Part shown: piece after piece, positions 20,590 to 29,285 of the stretch
Numbering within the stretch: the first letter of the stretch is position 1
How the letters are laid out: every line of letters starts with the position of its first letter
NCBI RefSeq assembly: GCF_030147005.1
Contig: NZ_JASLAW010000095.1
Span: forward strand, 1-64,000
Source of the DNA: Pseudomonas sp.
GTDB lineage: Bacteria; Pseudomonadota; Gammaproteobacteria; Pseudomonadales; Pseudomonadaceae
DNA length: 64,000 bases
Direction of reading: 5' to 3'
Position numbers and translations under genes: made by a program
The notes under the pieces: generated by a model
Told to the model about the DNA's origin: nothing
Database searches by the model: none
The model's input: the letters and a program-made list of their open reading frames with translations, nothing else

Positions 20590-21738
20590 CTAGTACGCGG
20601 CCCGGTAGATTTTCTCGATATCGGCCGCACTGAGCTGGCGCGGATTGTTGCGCATCAGGCGGTCGATGCCCGCGGCTTCGGTGGCCATCGCCGGGATCGC
20701 TTCCTCAGGCACGCCGAAACTGCGCAGGCCCGCGGGGATCTCGACGGCGGCACACAGTCGCGTCATCGCCTCGACAGCCTGGTCGGCGGCATCGTTCAGG
20801 CTCAGCCCGCCGACATTCACGCCCATCGCCTGGGCAATGTCGCGCATACGCTCGACACAGGCCAGCTTGTTCCAGTGCATCACATACGGCAGCAACAGTG
20901 CGTTGCTCACACCATGGGCGATGTTGAAACGGCCGCCCAACGGATACGCCAGCGCGTGCACAGCGCCCACGCCGGCGTTCCCAAAGGCCATGCCGGCCAT
21001 CAGGCTGGCGGTGGCCATATCGTCACGGGCCTGCAGGTTGGCCGGGTTGGCGTAAGCCTTGGGCAATGCAACGGCGATCAGCTTGATCGCGCCGATCGCC
21101 AGGGCATCGGTGATCGGCGAGGCGTTCAGCGACAGGTAGGATTCAATGGCATGCACCAGCGCGTCGACGCCACTGGCGGCGGTGACGCTGCGGGGGCAAG
21201 TGAGGGTCATTTGCGGGCTGATCAGTGCGACATCCGGCAGCAGGTAGTCGCTGACGATGCCTTTTTTCAGCTGGGCGACCTTGTCGGAAAGAATCGCCAC
21301 ATTGGTCACCTCAGAGCCGGTGCCGGCTGTAGTGGGGATGGCAATCAGCGGTGGGCCCTTGCGCGGCACCTGATCGACGCCGAACAAGTCCGCCAGGGCG
21401 CCGTGGTAACCGGCGTAAGCGGCCACGCTCTTGGCGATGTCGATGGCACTGCCGCCGCCCACGCCGATCAGGCCGTCGTGCCCGCCATCGCGGTAGGCCT
21501 GCATGCAGTCTTCGACAATGGCGATTTCCGGGTCGGGCAGCACGCGGTCGAAAATTTCGTAAGTGCGCCCGCCCAGGTGCTCGAGTGCCAGCGCGACGGT
21601 GCCGGACTTGACCAGCACGGCATCGGTGACGATCAGCGGGTTATCCACATCCAGGCGGGTGAGTTCGGCGGCGAGCTGTTCGATGGCGCCAGCGCCGGTG
21701 AGCAGTTTATGGGCGATCTTGAATGAGGAAGTACTCAT
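20590..21738 (-). CDS. Iron-containing (group III) alcohol dehydrogenase
   Basis: NAD-dependent, metal-binding dehydrogenase. The 382-residue product has GGGS (94-97) for nucleotide binding and the four metal ligands Asp192, His196, His261 and His275 in canonical spacing. Relatives act on 1,2-propanediol, ethanol, 4-hydroxybutyrate or phosphonoacetaldehyde; substrate cannot be fixed from sequence. A role in GABA/5-aminovalerate carbon flow (via 4-hydroxybutyrate or 5-hydroxyvalerate) would suit the transporter next to it but is only inference. AGAGG precedes the ATG. A REPIN separates it from the transporter genes. Confidence 0.88.
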   Translation of the reverse strand: MSTSSFKIAHKLLTGAGAIEQLAAELTRLDVDNPLIVTDAVLVKSGTVALALEHLGGRTYEIFDRVLPDPEIAIVEDCMQAYRDGGHDGLIGVGGGSAIDIAKSVAAYAGYHGALADLFGVDQVPRKGPPLIAIPTTAGTGSEVTNVAILSDKVAQLKKGIVSDYLLPDVALISPQMTLTCPRSVTAASGVDALVHAIESYLSLNASPITDALAIGAIKLIAVALPKAYANPANLQARDDMATASLMAGMAFGNAGVGAVHALAYPLGGRFNIAHGVSNALLLPYVMHWNKLACVERMRDIAQAMGVNVGGLSLNDAADQAVEAMTRLCAAVEIPAGLRSFGVPEEAIPAMATEAAGIDRLMRNNPRQLSAADIEKIYRAAY

Positions 21739-21801
21739 GTGCGCGGCCTCTTATTGGTCGATGGGCTGGCACAAGAATAGCTCGGGATTGCGGGTTGCCT
21801 A

Positions 21802-21820
21802 CCATTCACCGTCTGAATGG
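21802..21820. promoter_or_regulatory. Perfect inverted repeat upstream of the iron alcohol dehydrogenase gene
   Basis: CCATTCA and TGAATGG (21802-21808 and 21814-21820) are separated by 5 bases, about 64 bases before the dehydrogenase start. It could be an operator; no regulator is assigned. Confidence 0.35.
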
Positions 21821-21830
21821 GCACAATCAA

Positions 21831-21911
21831 TGTGGGGCTGGCTTGCCTGCGATGCTGGGAGCCCGGTCAAACAGGCCGACTGAGCAGATGCTATCGCAGG
21901 CAAGCCACACA
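21831..21911. repeat. REPIN (inverted REP pair)
   Basis: The left REP begins TGTGGGGCTGGCTTGCCTGC and the right REP ends in GCAGGCAAGCCACACA, giving an 81-bp unit with inverted arms (21831-21853 and 21893-21911). It lies between the last permease gene and the dehydrogenase gene. Confidence 0.85.
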
Positions 21912-21932
21912 CTGATTTGTCCGGTTTGGCCC

Positions 21933-22757
21933 TTAAACCTGGGCCGTACGCAGTTTTTCGCTACGCCCGCGCAGCCATTCCAGGGTCAGCAACAGCACCA
22001 CCGAGAATCCAATCAGCAACGTCGCCGCTGCCGCAATGGTGGGGCTGAGGTTTTCACGGATACCGCTGAACATCTGCCGTGGCAGCGTGGCTTGCTCCGG
22101 CCCGGCGAGGAACAGCGTCACCACCACTTCATCGAACGAGGTGGCGAAGGCAAACAACGCCCCGGAAATCACTCCCGGAGCGATCAGCGGCAACGTCACC
22201 CGGCGAAACGCGGTCAACGGTGAGGCTCCCAGGCTGGCCGCCGCCCGCACCAGGTTGTGGTTGAACCCCTGCAAGGTCGCCGACACGGTGATGATCACAA
22301 ACGGCACGCCCAGCACCGCATGCACCACGATCAGCGAGAAGAAGCTGTTGCCCAGGCCCAGCGGGGCGAAGAACAGGTAACTGGCCACGCCGATGATCAC
22401 CACCGGCACCACCATCGGCGAAATCACCAGTGCCATCACCAACGCCTTGCCGGGGAAGTTGCCACGGGTCAGGCCAATCGCCGCCAGCGTGCCGAACACC
22501 ATCGCCAGCACCGTGGCCGCCGGGGCGACGATGATGCTGTTCCTCAGGGCGCGCATCCATTCGGCTGAAGCGAAAAAGTCCTGATACCACTGCAGCGAGA
22601 AGCCCTGCAGCGGGTACACCAGGAAACTGCCGCTGTTGAACGACAGTGGGATGATCACCAGCACGGGCAATATCAGGAACAGCAGGATCAGGCCACACAG
22701 AATCCGCAAGCTGTAGAACCACAGCCGCTCCACCAGTGACATATAAGGGCTCAGCAT
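21933..22757 (-). CDS. ABC transporter permease (PotC-like)
   Basis: Inner-membrane subunit of a polyamine/GABA-type importer. The 274-residue product has six hydrophobic segments and the EAA loop (LVRAAASLGASPLTAFRRVTLP) that docks the ATPase. AGGAG lies 9 bases before the ATG at 22757. It is the last of four transporter genes; by position it corresponds to agtD of P. aeruginosa (PA0606 neighbourhood next to rpe). Confidence 0.92.
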   Translation of the reverse strand: MLSPYMSLVERLWFYSLRILCGLILLFLILPVLVIIPLSFNSGSFLVYPLQGFSLQWYQDFFASAEWMRALRNSIIVAPAATVLAMVFGTLAAIGLTRGNFPGKALVMALVISPMVVPVVIIGVASYLFFAPLGLGNSFFSLIVVHAVLGVPFVIITVSATLQGFNHNLVRAAASLGASPLTAFRRVTLPLIAPGVISGALFAFATSFDEVVVTLFLAGPEQATLPRQMFSGIRENLSPTIAAAATLLIGFSVVLLLTLEWLRGRSEKLRTAQV

Positions 22758-22769
22758 CGCAAGGTCTCC

Positions 22770-23999
22770 TCAGCTCAGGCGCAGGCGACTGGCGCCCACC
22801 AGCCGGTTGTAGATCAGGTACAGCAGCACCGTCGCCAGCAGCAGCAAGCCGCCCAACGCCGTGGCCATGCCCCAGTTGATGCTGGTGTTGGTATAGAAGG
22901 CCACGAAGTAGCTGACCATCTGGTCGTTCGGGCTGCCCAGCAACGCCGGGGTGATGTAGTAACCAATCGCCAGGATGAACACCAACAGGCAACCGGCACC
23001 GACACCGGCGTAGGTTTGCGGGAAGTACACGCGCCAGAAGCTGGCGAAGGGGTGGCAGCCCAGGGAAATCGCTGCACGCATGTAAGTCGGCGAAATGCCT
23101 TTCATCACGCTGTAGATCGGCAGAATCATGAACGGCAGCAGGATATGCACCATGGATATGTACACACCGGTACGGTTGAACACCAACTCCAGCGGCGTAT
23201 CGATCAGGCCCATGCCGATCAAGGCGCTGTTGATCAGCCCGCCCGATTGCAGCAACACGATCCACGCCGCAACCCGCACCAGAATCGAGGTCCAGAACGG
23301 CAGCAATACCAGGATCATCAGCAGGTTGCTTTTGCGCGCCGGCAGGTTGGCCAACAGGTACGCCAGGGGATAGGCCAGCAGCAGGCAGATGACGGTAATC
23401 ACCAGGCCCATCCAGAACGTTCGGGCGAAGATATCCAGATAAATGGCCTGATCGGGGGTGGCCGGAGCGATCTCGCCCAGGTCGTCGATACGATGATCGA
23501 CGGCCGCCAGCAGGTAGTAAGGCGTCAGGCTGCTGGTGTTGCGCCGAATCGCCTGCCAGTACGCCGGGTCGCCCCAACGTTCGTCGAGGGTTTCCAGCGC
23601 GGCTTTATAAGAGGCCGGCGTTTCGGCAAACGGCAGCGCCCGCGCGGTTTTGGTCAGCAGGCTGCGATAGCCGGCCAGTTCCATGTTCAAGCGTTTGGAC
23701 AGATCGCCCAGGGTCTGGTTTTTGCGCGCTTCGCCCAGGTCTTCACTGAGCGCCTGGTACACCGACTCGCCGGGCAAGCCACGGCCGTCCCAGGCAGTCA
23801 CTGCCACCACCGTGCGCGGCAAGCCCCCCACCACCTCCGGGTTGCCGACGCTCTTGTAGAGCAGCGCGACAATGGGCACCAGGAACACCAGCAGCAAAAA
23901 CAGCACCAGGGGCGCAATCAAGGCCTGGGCCTTCCAACGGTTGAGACGCTCGGCACGGGCCAGGCGCTGCTTGAGGGTCGAGGGAACGGCGAGGGCCAT
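22770..23999 (-). CDS. ABC transporter permease (PotB-like) with large periplasmic insert
   Basis: Second membrane subunit of the same importer. The 409-residue product is longer than the usual 280-300: after the first transmembrane segment (about 28-48) it carries an extra soluble stretch of roughly 130 residues before the next one. The core has the MRAAISLGCHPFASFWRVYFP EAA-type loop. ATG 23999 follows GGAG; an open frame continues to 24080. It is separated from the binding-protein gene by a REPIN and from the last permease by 12 bases. Position fits agtC. Confidence 0.9.
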   Translation of the reverse strand: MALAVPSTLKQRLARAERLNRWKAQALIAPLVLFLLLVFLVPIVALLYKSVGNPEVVGGLPRTVVAVTAWDGRGLPGESVYQALSEDLGEARKNQTLGDLSKRLNMELAGYRSLLTKTARALPFAETPASYKAALETLDERWGDPAYWQAIRRNTSSLTPYYLLAAVDHRIDDLGEIAPATPDQAIYLDIFARTFWMGLVITVICLLLAYPLAYLLANLPARKSNLLMILVLLPFWTSILVRVAAWIVLLQSGGLINSALIGMGLIDTPLELVFNRTGVYISMVHILLPFMILPIYSVMKGISPTYMRAAISLGCHPFASFWRVYFPQTYAGVGAGCLLVFILAIGYYITPALLGSPNDQMVSYFVAFYTNTSINWGMATALGGLLLLATVLLYLIYNRLVGASRLRLS

Positions 24000-24046
24000 G
24001 GCAAGCTCCGGAAATCTACGGTTAAGTCTCTGCGGGACAGGGCTCT

Positions 24047-24134
24047 TTGCGGGAGCTGGCTTGCCGACGATGGGGATCAACTCGGTTTCAGCAACACCGA
24101 GGCGATGCCATCGCCGGCAAGCCAGCGCCTACAT
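24047..24134. repeat. REPIN inside the transporter operon
   Basis: An inverted pair of REP cores, GGGAGCTGGCTTGCC (24051-24065) and GGCAAGCCAGC (24116-24126), lies in the gap between the binding-protein gene and the first permease gene. A folded RNA here could stabilise the upstream binding-protein message. Confidence 0.8.
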
Positions 24135-24164
24135 GGGCCAGTTCCCACAGTGGGTTATGCGGGG

Positions 24165-25205
24165 TTACTTGGCGGCCCAGGAATTGAAGCGCTGCTCAAG
24201 TTGCTCACCGTTATCGGCCCAGAAGCTCACATCGATCTGCACCTGGTTGGCGATGTTTTCCGGGGTGGTCGGCATGTCCTTCAGCACGTCTTTGGCCAGC
24301 AACGGTACGGCTTGGGTGTTGGCCGGGCCGTAGGCGATGTTTTCGGAGTAAGTCTTCTGCTGCTGCGGTTGCACCGAGAAGGCGATGAATTTTTTCGCCG
24401 CTTCGGCGCGGTCCTTGGCCAGGCCCTTTGGAATGGCCCAGGCATCGAAGTCGTAGATACCGCCGTTCCACACCACTTTCAGGTTGCTTTCTTTTTGTAC
24501 GGCGGCGATGCGGCCGTTATAGGCCGAGCTCATCACCACGTCGCCCGAAGCGAGGTACTGCGGTGGTTGTGCACCGGCCTCCCACCATTGGATCGAGGCT
24601 TTGAGTTCGTCGAGCTTCTTGAACGCACGGTCCTGGCCATCTTTGCCGGCCAGCACTTTATAGACGTCCTTGGGCGCCACGCCGTCGGCCATCAAGGCGA
24701 ATTCCAGGGTGTACTTGGCGCCTTTGCGCAGGCCACGCTTGCCGGGGAATTTCTTGGTGTCCCAGAAATCCGCCCAACTGGTGGGTGCGGAGGCCAGTTT
24801 GTCGGCGTTATAGGCCAGCACCGTCGACCATACGAAGAAGCCCACCCCGCACGGCTGGATCGCGCCTTTGACGTAGTCAGCGGTGTTACCGAACAGTGCC
24901 GGGTCCAAGGGTTCGAACATGTCTTCGTCGCAGCCACGGGACAGTTCGGGCGACTCCACTTCCACCAGGTCCCAGGACACGCTTTTGGTGTCGACCATCG
25001 CTTTGATCTTGGCCATCTCACCGTTGTATTCACCGGCGATGATCTTGCCGTTGCCCGCGCTTTCCCACGGTGCATAGAAGGCCTTGACCTGGGCCGCCTT
25101 GTTCGCGCCGCCGAAGGAAACGACGGTCAGGTCCGGGCTCGCCATGGCCTGTGTCGCGGCCATCAAGCCGATAGCCAGGGCCGAAAACTTAAGGGATCTC
25201 AACAT
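24165..25205 (-). CDS. Periplasmic substrate-binding protein of polyamine/GABA-type ABC importer
   Basis: Secreted binding protein that delivers substrate to the permeases. The 346-residue product starts with a signal peptide (cleavage after AMA, about residue 22) and continues with a PotD/SpuD-type fold (VVSFGGANKAAQ, GEYNGEMAKIKAMVD, WDLVEVESPELSRGC). ATG 25205 has GGAG 8 bases upstream. Orthologues by position (P. aeruginosa agt locus) are reported for GABA and 5-aminovalerate uptake; this substrate is an inference here. Confidence 0.9.
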   Translation of the reverse strand: MLRSLKFSALAIGLMAATQAMASPDLTVVSFGGANKAAQVKAFYAPWESAGNGKIIAGEYNGEMAKIKAMVDTKSVSWDLVEVESPELSRGCDEDMFEPLDPALFGNTADYVKGAIQPCGVGFFVWSTVLAYNADKLASAPTSWADFWDTKKFPGKRGLRKGAKYTLEFALMADGVAPKDVYKVLAGKDGQDRAFKKLDELKASIQWWEAGAQPPQYLASGDVVMSSAYNGRIAAVQKESNLKVVWNGGIYDFDAWAIPKGLAKDRAEAAKKFIAFSVQPQQQKTYSENIAYGPANTQAVPLLAKDVLKDMPTTPENIANQVQIDVSFWADNGEQLEQRFNSWAAK

Positions 25206-25248
25206 TGTTGTGTTCTCCACGTGCAGGGTTGGTGAAGCCAGGGGGCGA

Positions 25249-26361
25249 TCAATTCGCCTCTAGAAGTGGGTCGAGTGCGCGAACGTGCTCGACTTGCCAG
25301 CCAATCGGTACGACGTCGCCGACCGCCAGGGCCGGGTCCAGCTCGGCGATCGGTTGTTTCACGAAAAAATCGCTCTTGCCGCAGACTTCCAGGCGCACGC
25401 GCACGTGGTCGCCCAGGTAGACGAACTCCGCCACCCGTCCGGAAAAACGGTTGATGCAGCTGTCACTTGCACCATTGAGGCACACGCGCTCCGGACGCAC
25501 CGACAGGGTCACCGGGCCGCCGATCTGGCCGACGTTCACCGCCAGCGCTTCCACCTTCTCACCGCGCGCCAGTTCCACCACACAGCGTTCGCCGGTGTGG
25601 CTGTGCAGGCGGCCATTGAGGCGGTTGTTTTCGCCGATGAAGTTGGCCACAAAGGTGTTTTTCGGTTCTTCATACAGCGTGCGCGGCGCGGCGATCTGCT
25701 GGATTTCGCCCTGGTGGAACACCGCCACACGGTCGGACATGGTCAAGGCTTCGCCCTGGTCGTGGGTCACATACACCACGGTGACGCCGAGGCGTTGGTG
25801 CAGGTGCTTGATTTCCATCTGCATGTGTTCGCGCAGTTGTTTGTCGAGGGCGCCGAGGGGTTCGTCCATCAGCACCAGTTGCGGCTCGAACACCAATGCG
25901 CGGGCCAGCGCCACCCGTTGCTGCTGGCCCCCGGAAAGTTGCGCCGGGTAGCGCTGGGCAAAGGCGTCGAGCTGGACCATGCTCAGCACGCGCTTGACTC
26001 GCTCGCTGATGTCGGTCTTGCTCAAGCCACGCACAGACAAGGGAAACGCCAGGTTCTCGGCCACGGTCATGTGCGGAAACAGTGCGTAGTTCTGGAACAC
26101 CATGCCGATGTCGCGCTTGTGCGGCGGCACGTTATTGATCGAACGCCCCGCCAGCTGGATTTCGCCGGCGGTTGGCGTTTCAAAGCCGGCCAGCATCATC
26201 AGGCTGGTGGTCTTGCCCGAACCGGACGGCCCGAGCAAGGTGAGGAACTCGCCCTTGCGAATCTCCAGATTGAGGTCTTTGACGATCAGGTTTTCGCCGT
26301 CGTAGCTTTTCTGCACGCCACGAAAGCTGACCAGCACATCATTTGAATCCACCTCGCTCAT
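25249..26361 (-). CDS. ABC transporter ATP-binding protein (PotA-like)
   Basis: ATPase of the importer. The 370-residue product has Walker A (GPSGSGKTTS), the signature LSGGQQQRVALARAL, Walker B (LVLMDEPLGALD) and a C-terminal TOBE regulatory domain. ATG 26361 follows AAAGGTG; the frame is open to 26397. It is the first gene of the transporter operon; a palindrome and a hairpin lie in the 204-base gap upstream, after the response regulator gene. Position fits agtA. Confidence 0.93.
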   Translation of the reverse strand: MSEVDSNDVLVSFRGVQKSYDGENLIVKDLNLEIRKGEFLTLLGPSGSGKTTSLMMLAGFETPTAGEIQLAGRSINNVPPHKRDIGMVFQNYALFPHMTVAENLAFPLSVRGLSKTDISERVKRVLSMVQLDAFAQRYPAQLSGGQQQRVALARALVFEPQLVLMDEPLGALDKQLREHMQMEIKHLHQRLGVTVVYVTHDQGEALTMSDRVAVFHQGEIQQIAAPRTLYEEPKNTFVANFIGENNRLNGRLHSHTGERCVVELARGEKVEALAVNVGQIGGPVTLSVRPERVCLNGASDSCINRFSGRVAEFVYLGDHVRVRLEVCGKSDFFVKQPIAELDPALAVGDVVPIGWQVEHVRALDPLLEAN

Positions 26362-26414
26362 ACCCGCACCTTTGTGTTTAGGACTGCTGTGCCACAAGCG
26401 TAGTCCAGGCGCGA

Positions 26415-26433
26415 GCCCCCGGAAATCGGGGGC
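26415..26433. other. GC hairpin upstream of the transporter operon
   Basis: A perfect 7-bp stem GCCCCCG/CGGGGGC (26415-26421 with 26427-26433) with a 5-nt loop lies about 55 bases before the ATPase start. No clear T run follows on either strand. Confidence 0.5.
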
Positions 26434-26470
26434 CAGGAGAGAATCGCATCAGCCGGATGGAAGGTTCGGG

Positions 26471-26486
26471 GTAGGGATAGCCCTAC
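26471..26486. promoter_or_regulatory. Perfect palindrome GTAGGG-N4-CCCTAC upstream of the transporter operon
   Basis: The inverted repeat lies 110 bases before the ATPase start and 80 bases after the response-regulator stop. Its place fits a binding site for the neighbouring LuxR-type regulator; this is an inference. Confidence 0.4.
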
Positions 26487-26565
26487 AGGGATGGCGGGCA
26501 TTGAACAGTGCAGCGGCAAGCCTGGGCTTGGCGGCGCTTGTGAGGTGTCGCTAATGGATATGCCG

Positions 26566-27195
26566 CTACAGCAGCTTGTGTTCCATGGCGTATTTCACCA
26601 GCTCGGCCAGGGAGGTGATATTGAGCTTTTGCATCAAACGCGCCTTGTGGGTGCTGATGGTTTTGCTGCTCAGCGCCAACTGCAGGGCGATGTCGTTGAC
26701 GTTGGCGCCTTGTGCCAAACGCTCGAACACCGAGAACTCGCGTTCCGACAGCAGCGAATGCAACGGTCGCGAGTCCGTCAGGCCGACTTCGAAGACCATG
26801 CGGTCTGCCAGGTCCGGATCGATATAGCGCCCGCCCGCCGCAACCTTGCGGATTGCCATCAACAGCAGTGCCGGGTCGCTGTCCTTCGTGGCATAACCGG
26901 CCGCGCCAACCTTCAGGGCACGGGCGGCCATTTGCGCTTCGTCGTGCATGGACAGCACCAGGATCGCCGGCGGATTGCTCAGCGCTCGAATACGCGCGAT
27001 GGCCTCCAGGCCATTCACGCCGGGCATGGAGATATCCAGCAGCACCACCTCGCACGGCACATGGCGCAGGGTCTCCAGCAATTGCTCGCCATTGCTCGCT
27101 TCACCTACCACCAGCAAGTCTTTGGCCAGGCCGATCAATTGCTTGATGCCTTCTCGAACAATGGTGTGGTCTTCGGCTACCAGTACGCGGATCAC
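26566..27195 (-). CDS. NarL/LuxR-family response regulator (AgtR-like)
   Basis: DNA-binding half of a two-component system. The 209-residue product has a receiver domain with Asp9, phospho-acceptor Asp54 and Lys104, and a C-terminal LuxR helix-turn-helix (LSEREFSVFERLAQG to KTISTHKARLMQKL, about 149-195). It starts 18 bases after the sensor kinase gene ends, so the pair is cotranscribed. The matching P. aeruginosa locus is agtSR, reported to control the agtABCD importer that follows it here too. Confidence 0.92.
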   Translation of the reverse strand: MIRVLVAEDHTIVREGIKQLIGLAKDLLVVGEASNGEQLLETLRHVPCEVVLLDISMPGVNGLEAIARIRALSNPPAILVLSMHDEAQMAARALKVGAAGYATKDSDPALLLMAIRKVAAGGRYIDPDLADRMVFEVGLTDSRPLHSLLSEREFSVFERLAQGANVNDIALQLALSSKTISTHKARLMQKLNITSLAELVKYAMEHKLL

Positions 27196-27213
27196 AGGGG
27201 TTTCCTCTTATTG

Positions 27214-29208
27214 TTAAGCATCCAACGGCACCGTGACGCTCAGGGTGGTGCCCTCCCCCAATTCGCTGACCAGGCTCAGTTGCCCGCCCATGATCAGCAC
27301 CCGCTCACGCATGCCCACCAGTCCGAACGATACCGGCCGCCCTTGCGCCTGCACGAAGCCGATACCGTCATCGCTGATGGTCAGCCGCAGGTTCGGGCCG
27401 TCCACGTGCAGCGTCAGCTCCACAGTATGCGCCTGGGCATGGCGCATCACATTGGTCAGCGCCTCTTGCAGGATGCGGAACAGCCCGATGGCCTTTGCAT
27501 CGCTCAATACCGGCGGGTTTTCCGGGACTTGTACCAGGCAGGGAATCTGCGTGCGCGCTTCAAAGCGCCGCGCCTGCCATTCGATGGCCGAGGCAATCCC
27601 GGCGTCGAGAATCGGCGGGCGTAGCGCGGTTGCGACATCACGAACCAATTGGAAGAGCTGGGCGATCAGGCGTTTCATGCTGTTCAAGCGTTCATTAAGG
27701 CCCGGGTCGAGTTGCGCATAGGCCAATTCACACATTGAAGTTTCCAGCTTGAGCACGGTGAGCATCTGCCCGAGCTCGTCGTGCACTTCGCGGGCGATAC
27801 GCGCCTTTTCTTCTTCACGTACCGTTTCCAGGTGGGCTGACAATTCGCGCAACTGTGCCTCGCTTTGCAGCAAGGCGGCCACATAACGGCGGCGCTCAGT
27901 GACATCGGTAAGGTAAACCACCAGGTATTCGCCGTCGGCAAAGCGCAGAAAGCTCAATGACACATCAGCGGGCAGGATGCTGCCGTCAGCGCGCAGGCAA
28001 TCGGTGGCGAAAGTCTGCGCGCCCTCGTCGCTGGCACGCGCGCGCTTCCACAGGTTGAGCCAGCGGTCCATGGTCAAGGCTGGGTCGAAATCAATCAGCG
28101 GTCGCTCGATCAACGCGCCAGACCCATAGCCGAGCATGGTTTCAGCCGCGCGGTTGGCGTAACGCACATGGCTGTCCCAATTGACCCACAGGATGCCGAC
28201 CGTGCTTTGATCGATGGAAAACTGCGTCAACTGCAAGGCTTCGGCGCCAGCGGCACGCGCTGCGCTTTCTTCACGCGCCGCCAGCAGGTCGTGCTCCAGG
28301 CTGCGCTGCTGGCGACGCTGCCAGAGCAACCCCGCGACGCTGGCGAACAGCATCAGCCCCAATAGCCAGCTGAGGTTTTTCCACACGCCCTTTGATTCCG
28401 ATAACTGCGGGTACTTGGGTTGCAGCCATCGGTTGTGCAACTGGTCGAGGTCGCGGGCGGGTATCGCGCGTAAGGCGCTTTGCATGATGCTCGCCAGTTC
28501 CGGCCACTCACGCCGCGTCGCCACTCGCAGCAACTGCGGCAGGCCGATATCGCCGACCACCGCCAGCCCGGCAAACTCCGCCTCGCCGGACAACCGGCTC
28601 AGTTGCGCCTCATCCACCACTGCATAGCGTGCCTGACGGCTCATCAGCAACTGCAGGGCCTGGCGTTCCACGGGCACGCCTTGCAGGTTGAGGTTGGGGT
28701 AGGTACTGCGCAGGTAATCGGCCACCGTGCCGGGCATGCGCACAGCGATGCGCGATTGTGGGTCGATTTTTTCCAGCTCCACCGCGCCGTCGCCTTCGCG
28801 AATGCCGACGATATGCTGGGGCACACGCATATAAGGGTCGCTGAACAACCACAGGCGCAAGCCGGCCGGGGTTTGCTGCAGGCCGGGGGCAATATCCACC
28901 TCGCCCTCACGCACGGCGGCTTCCAACTGCTCCTGATCGGGAAAATTACGCCAGGTCAGCTCGATACCCAGCGCCTTGGCCAGCCATTGCATCAACTCGA
29001 CGTTGGCCCCGGACAACCGCTGCAGCCTTCGGTCGTATTGAGCGTAAGGCGCCTGCAATACCAAGCCCACCCGCAGTTGCGGGTGCAGCGCCAACCACTC
29101 ACGCTGCTGCGCATTCAACTGCGCCGGAGGCGCGACGGGCGCAGGCGCGGCATTCGCCATCAAGGCGACACACAGACAGCCGATAACCATCAGTAAGCGA
29201 AAAACCAT
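27214..29208 (-). CDS. Hybrid-sensing histidine kinase with periplasmic SBP domain and PAS (AgtS-like)
   Basis: Membrane sensor kinase for the adjacent regulator. The 664-residue product has a signal peptide (about 1-20), a periplasmic family-3 solute-binding domain (about 30-270) and a transmembrane helix near 285-300. A PAS domain follows (about 330-440), then a HisKA_3 helix with phospho-His476 (AREVHDELGQ) and an HATPase with MRHAQAH and GLVGMRERV boxes. The periplasmic domain should bind an amino acid-like ligand, in line with the amine/amino acid importer downstream. There is no receiver domain. Confidence 0.9.
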   Translation of the reverse strand: MVFRLLMVIGCLCVALMANAAPAPVAPPAQLNAQQREWLALHPQLRVGLVLQAPYAQYDRRLQRLSGANVELMQWLAKALGIELTWRNFPDQEQLEAAVREGEVDIAPGLQQTPAGLRLWLFSDPYMRVPQHIVGIREGDGAVELEKIDPQSRIAVRMPGTVADYLRSTYPNLNLQGVPVERQALQLLMSRQARYAVVDEAQLSRLSGEAEFAGLAVVGDIGLPQLLRVATRREWPELASIMQSALRAIPARDLDQLHNRWLQPKYPQLSESKGVWKNLSWLLGLMLFASVAGLLWQRRQQRSLEHDLLAAREESAARAAGAEALQLTQFSIDQSTVGILWVNWDSHVRYANRAAETMLGYGSGALIERPLIDFDPALTMDRWLNLWKRARASDEGAQTFATDCLRADGSILPADVSLSFLRFADGEYLVVYLTDVTERRRYVAALLQSEAQLRELSAHLETVREEEKARIAREVHDELGQMLTVLKLETSMCELAYAQLDPGLNERLNSMKRLIAQLFQLVRDVATALRPPILDAGIASAIEWQARRFEARTQIPCLVQVPENPPVLSDAKAIGLFRILQEALTNVMRHAQAHTVELTLHVDGPNLRLTISDDGIGFVQAQGRPVSFGLVGMRERVLIMGGQLSLVSELGEGTTLSVTVPLDA

Positions 29209-29285
29209 GGTCCACGTCTCACATCACTGACAAATACCGATCAACCCATTAGGCTGCTGGAATCACTTCTGGCCGAGATTTAACG

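Noticed and set aside
20590..21738. Iron alcohol dehydrogenase as ErcA of the ethanol-oxidation regulon
   Set aside because: The exa/erc context (quinoprotein dehydrogenase, cytochrome, ErcS-like regulators) is absent. The nearby two-component pair fits agtSR by gene order, so I left the substrate open.
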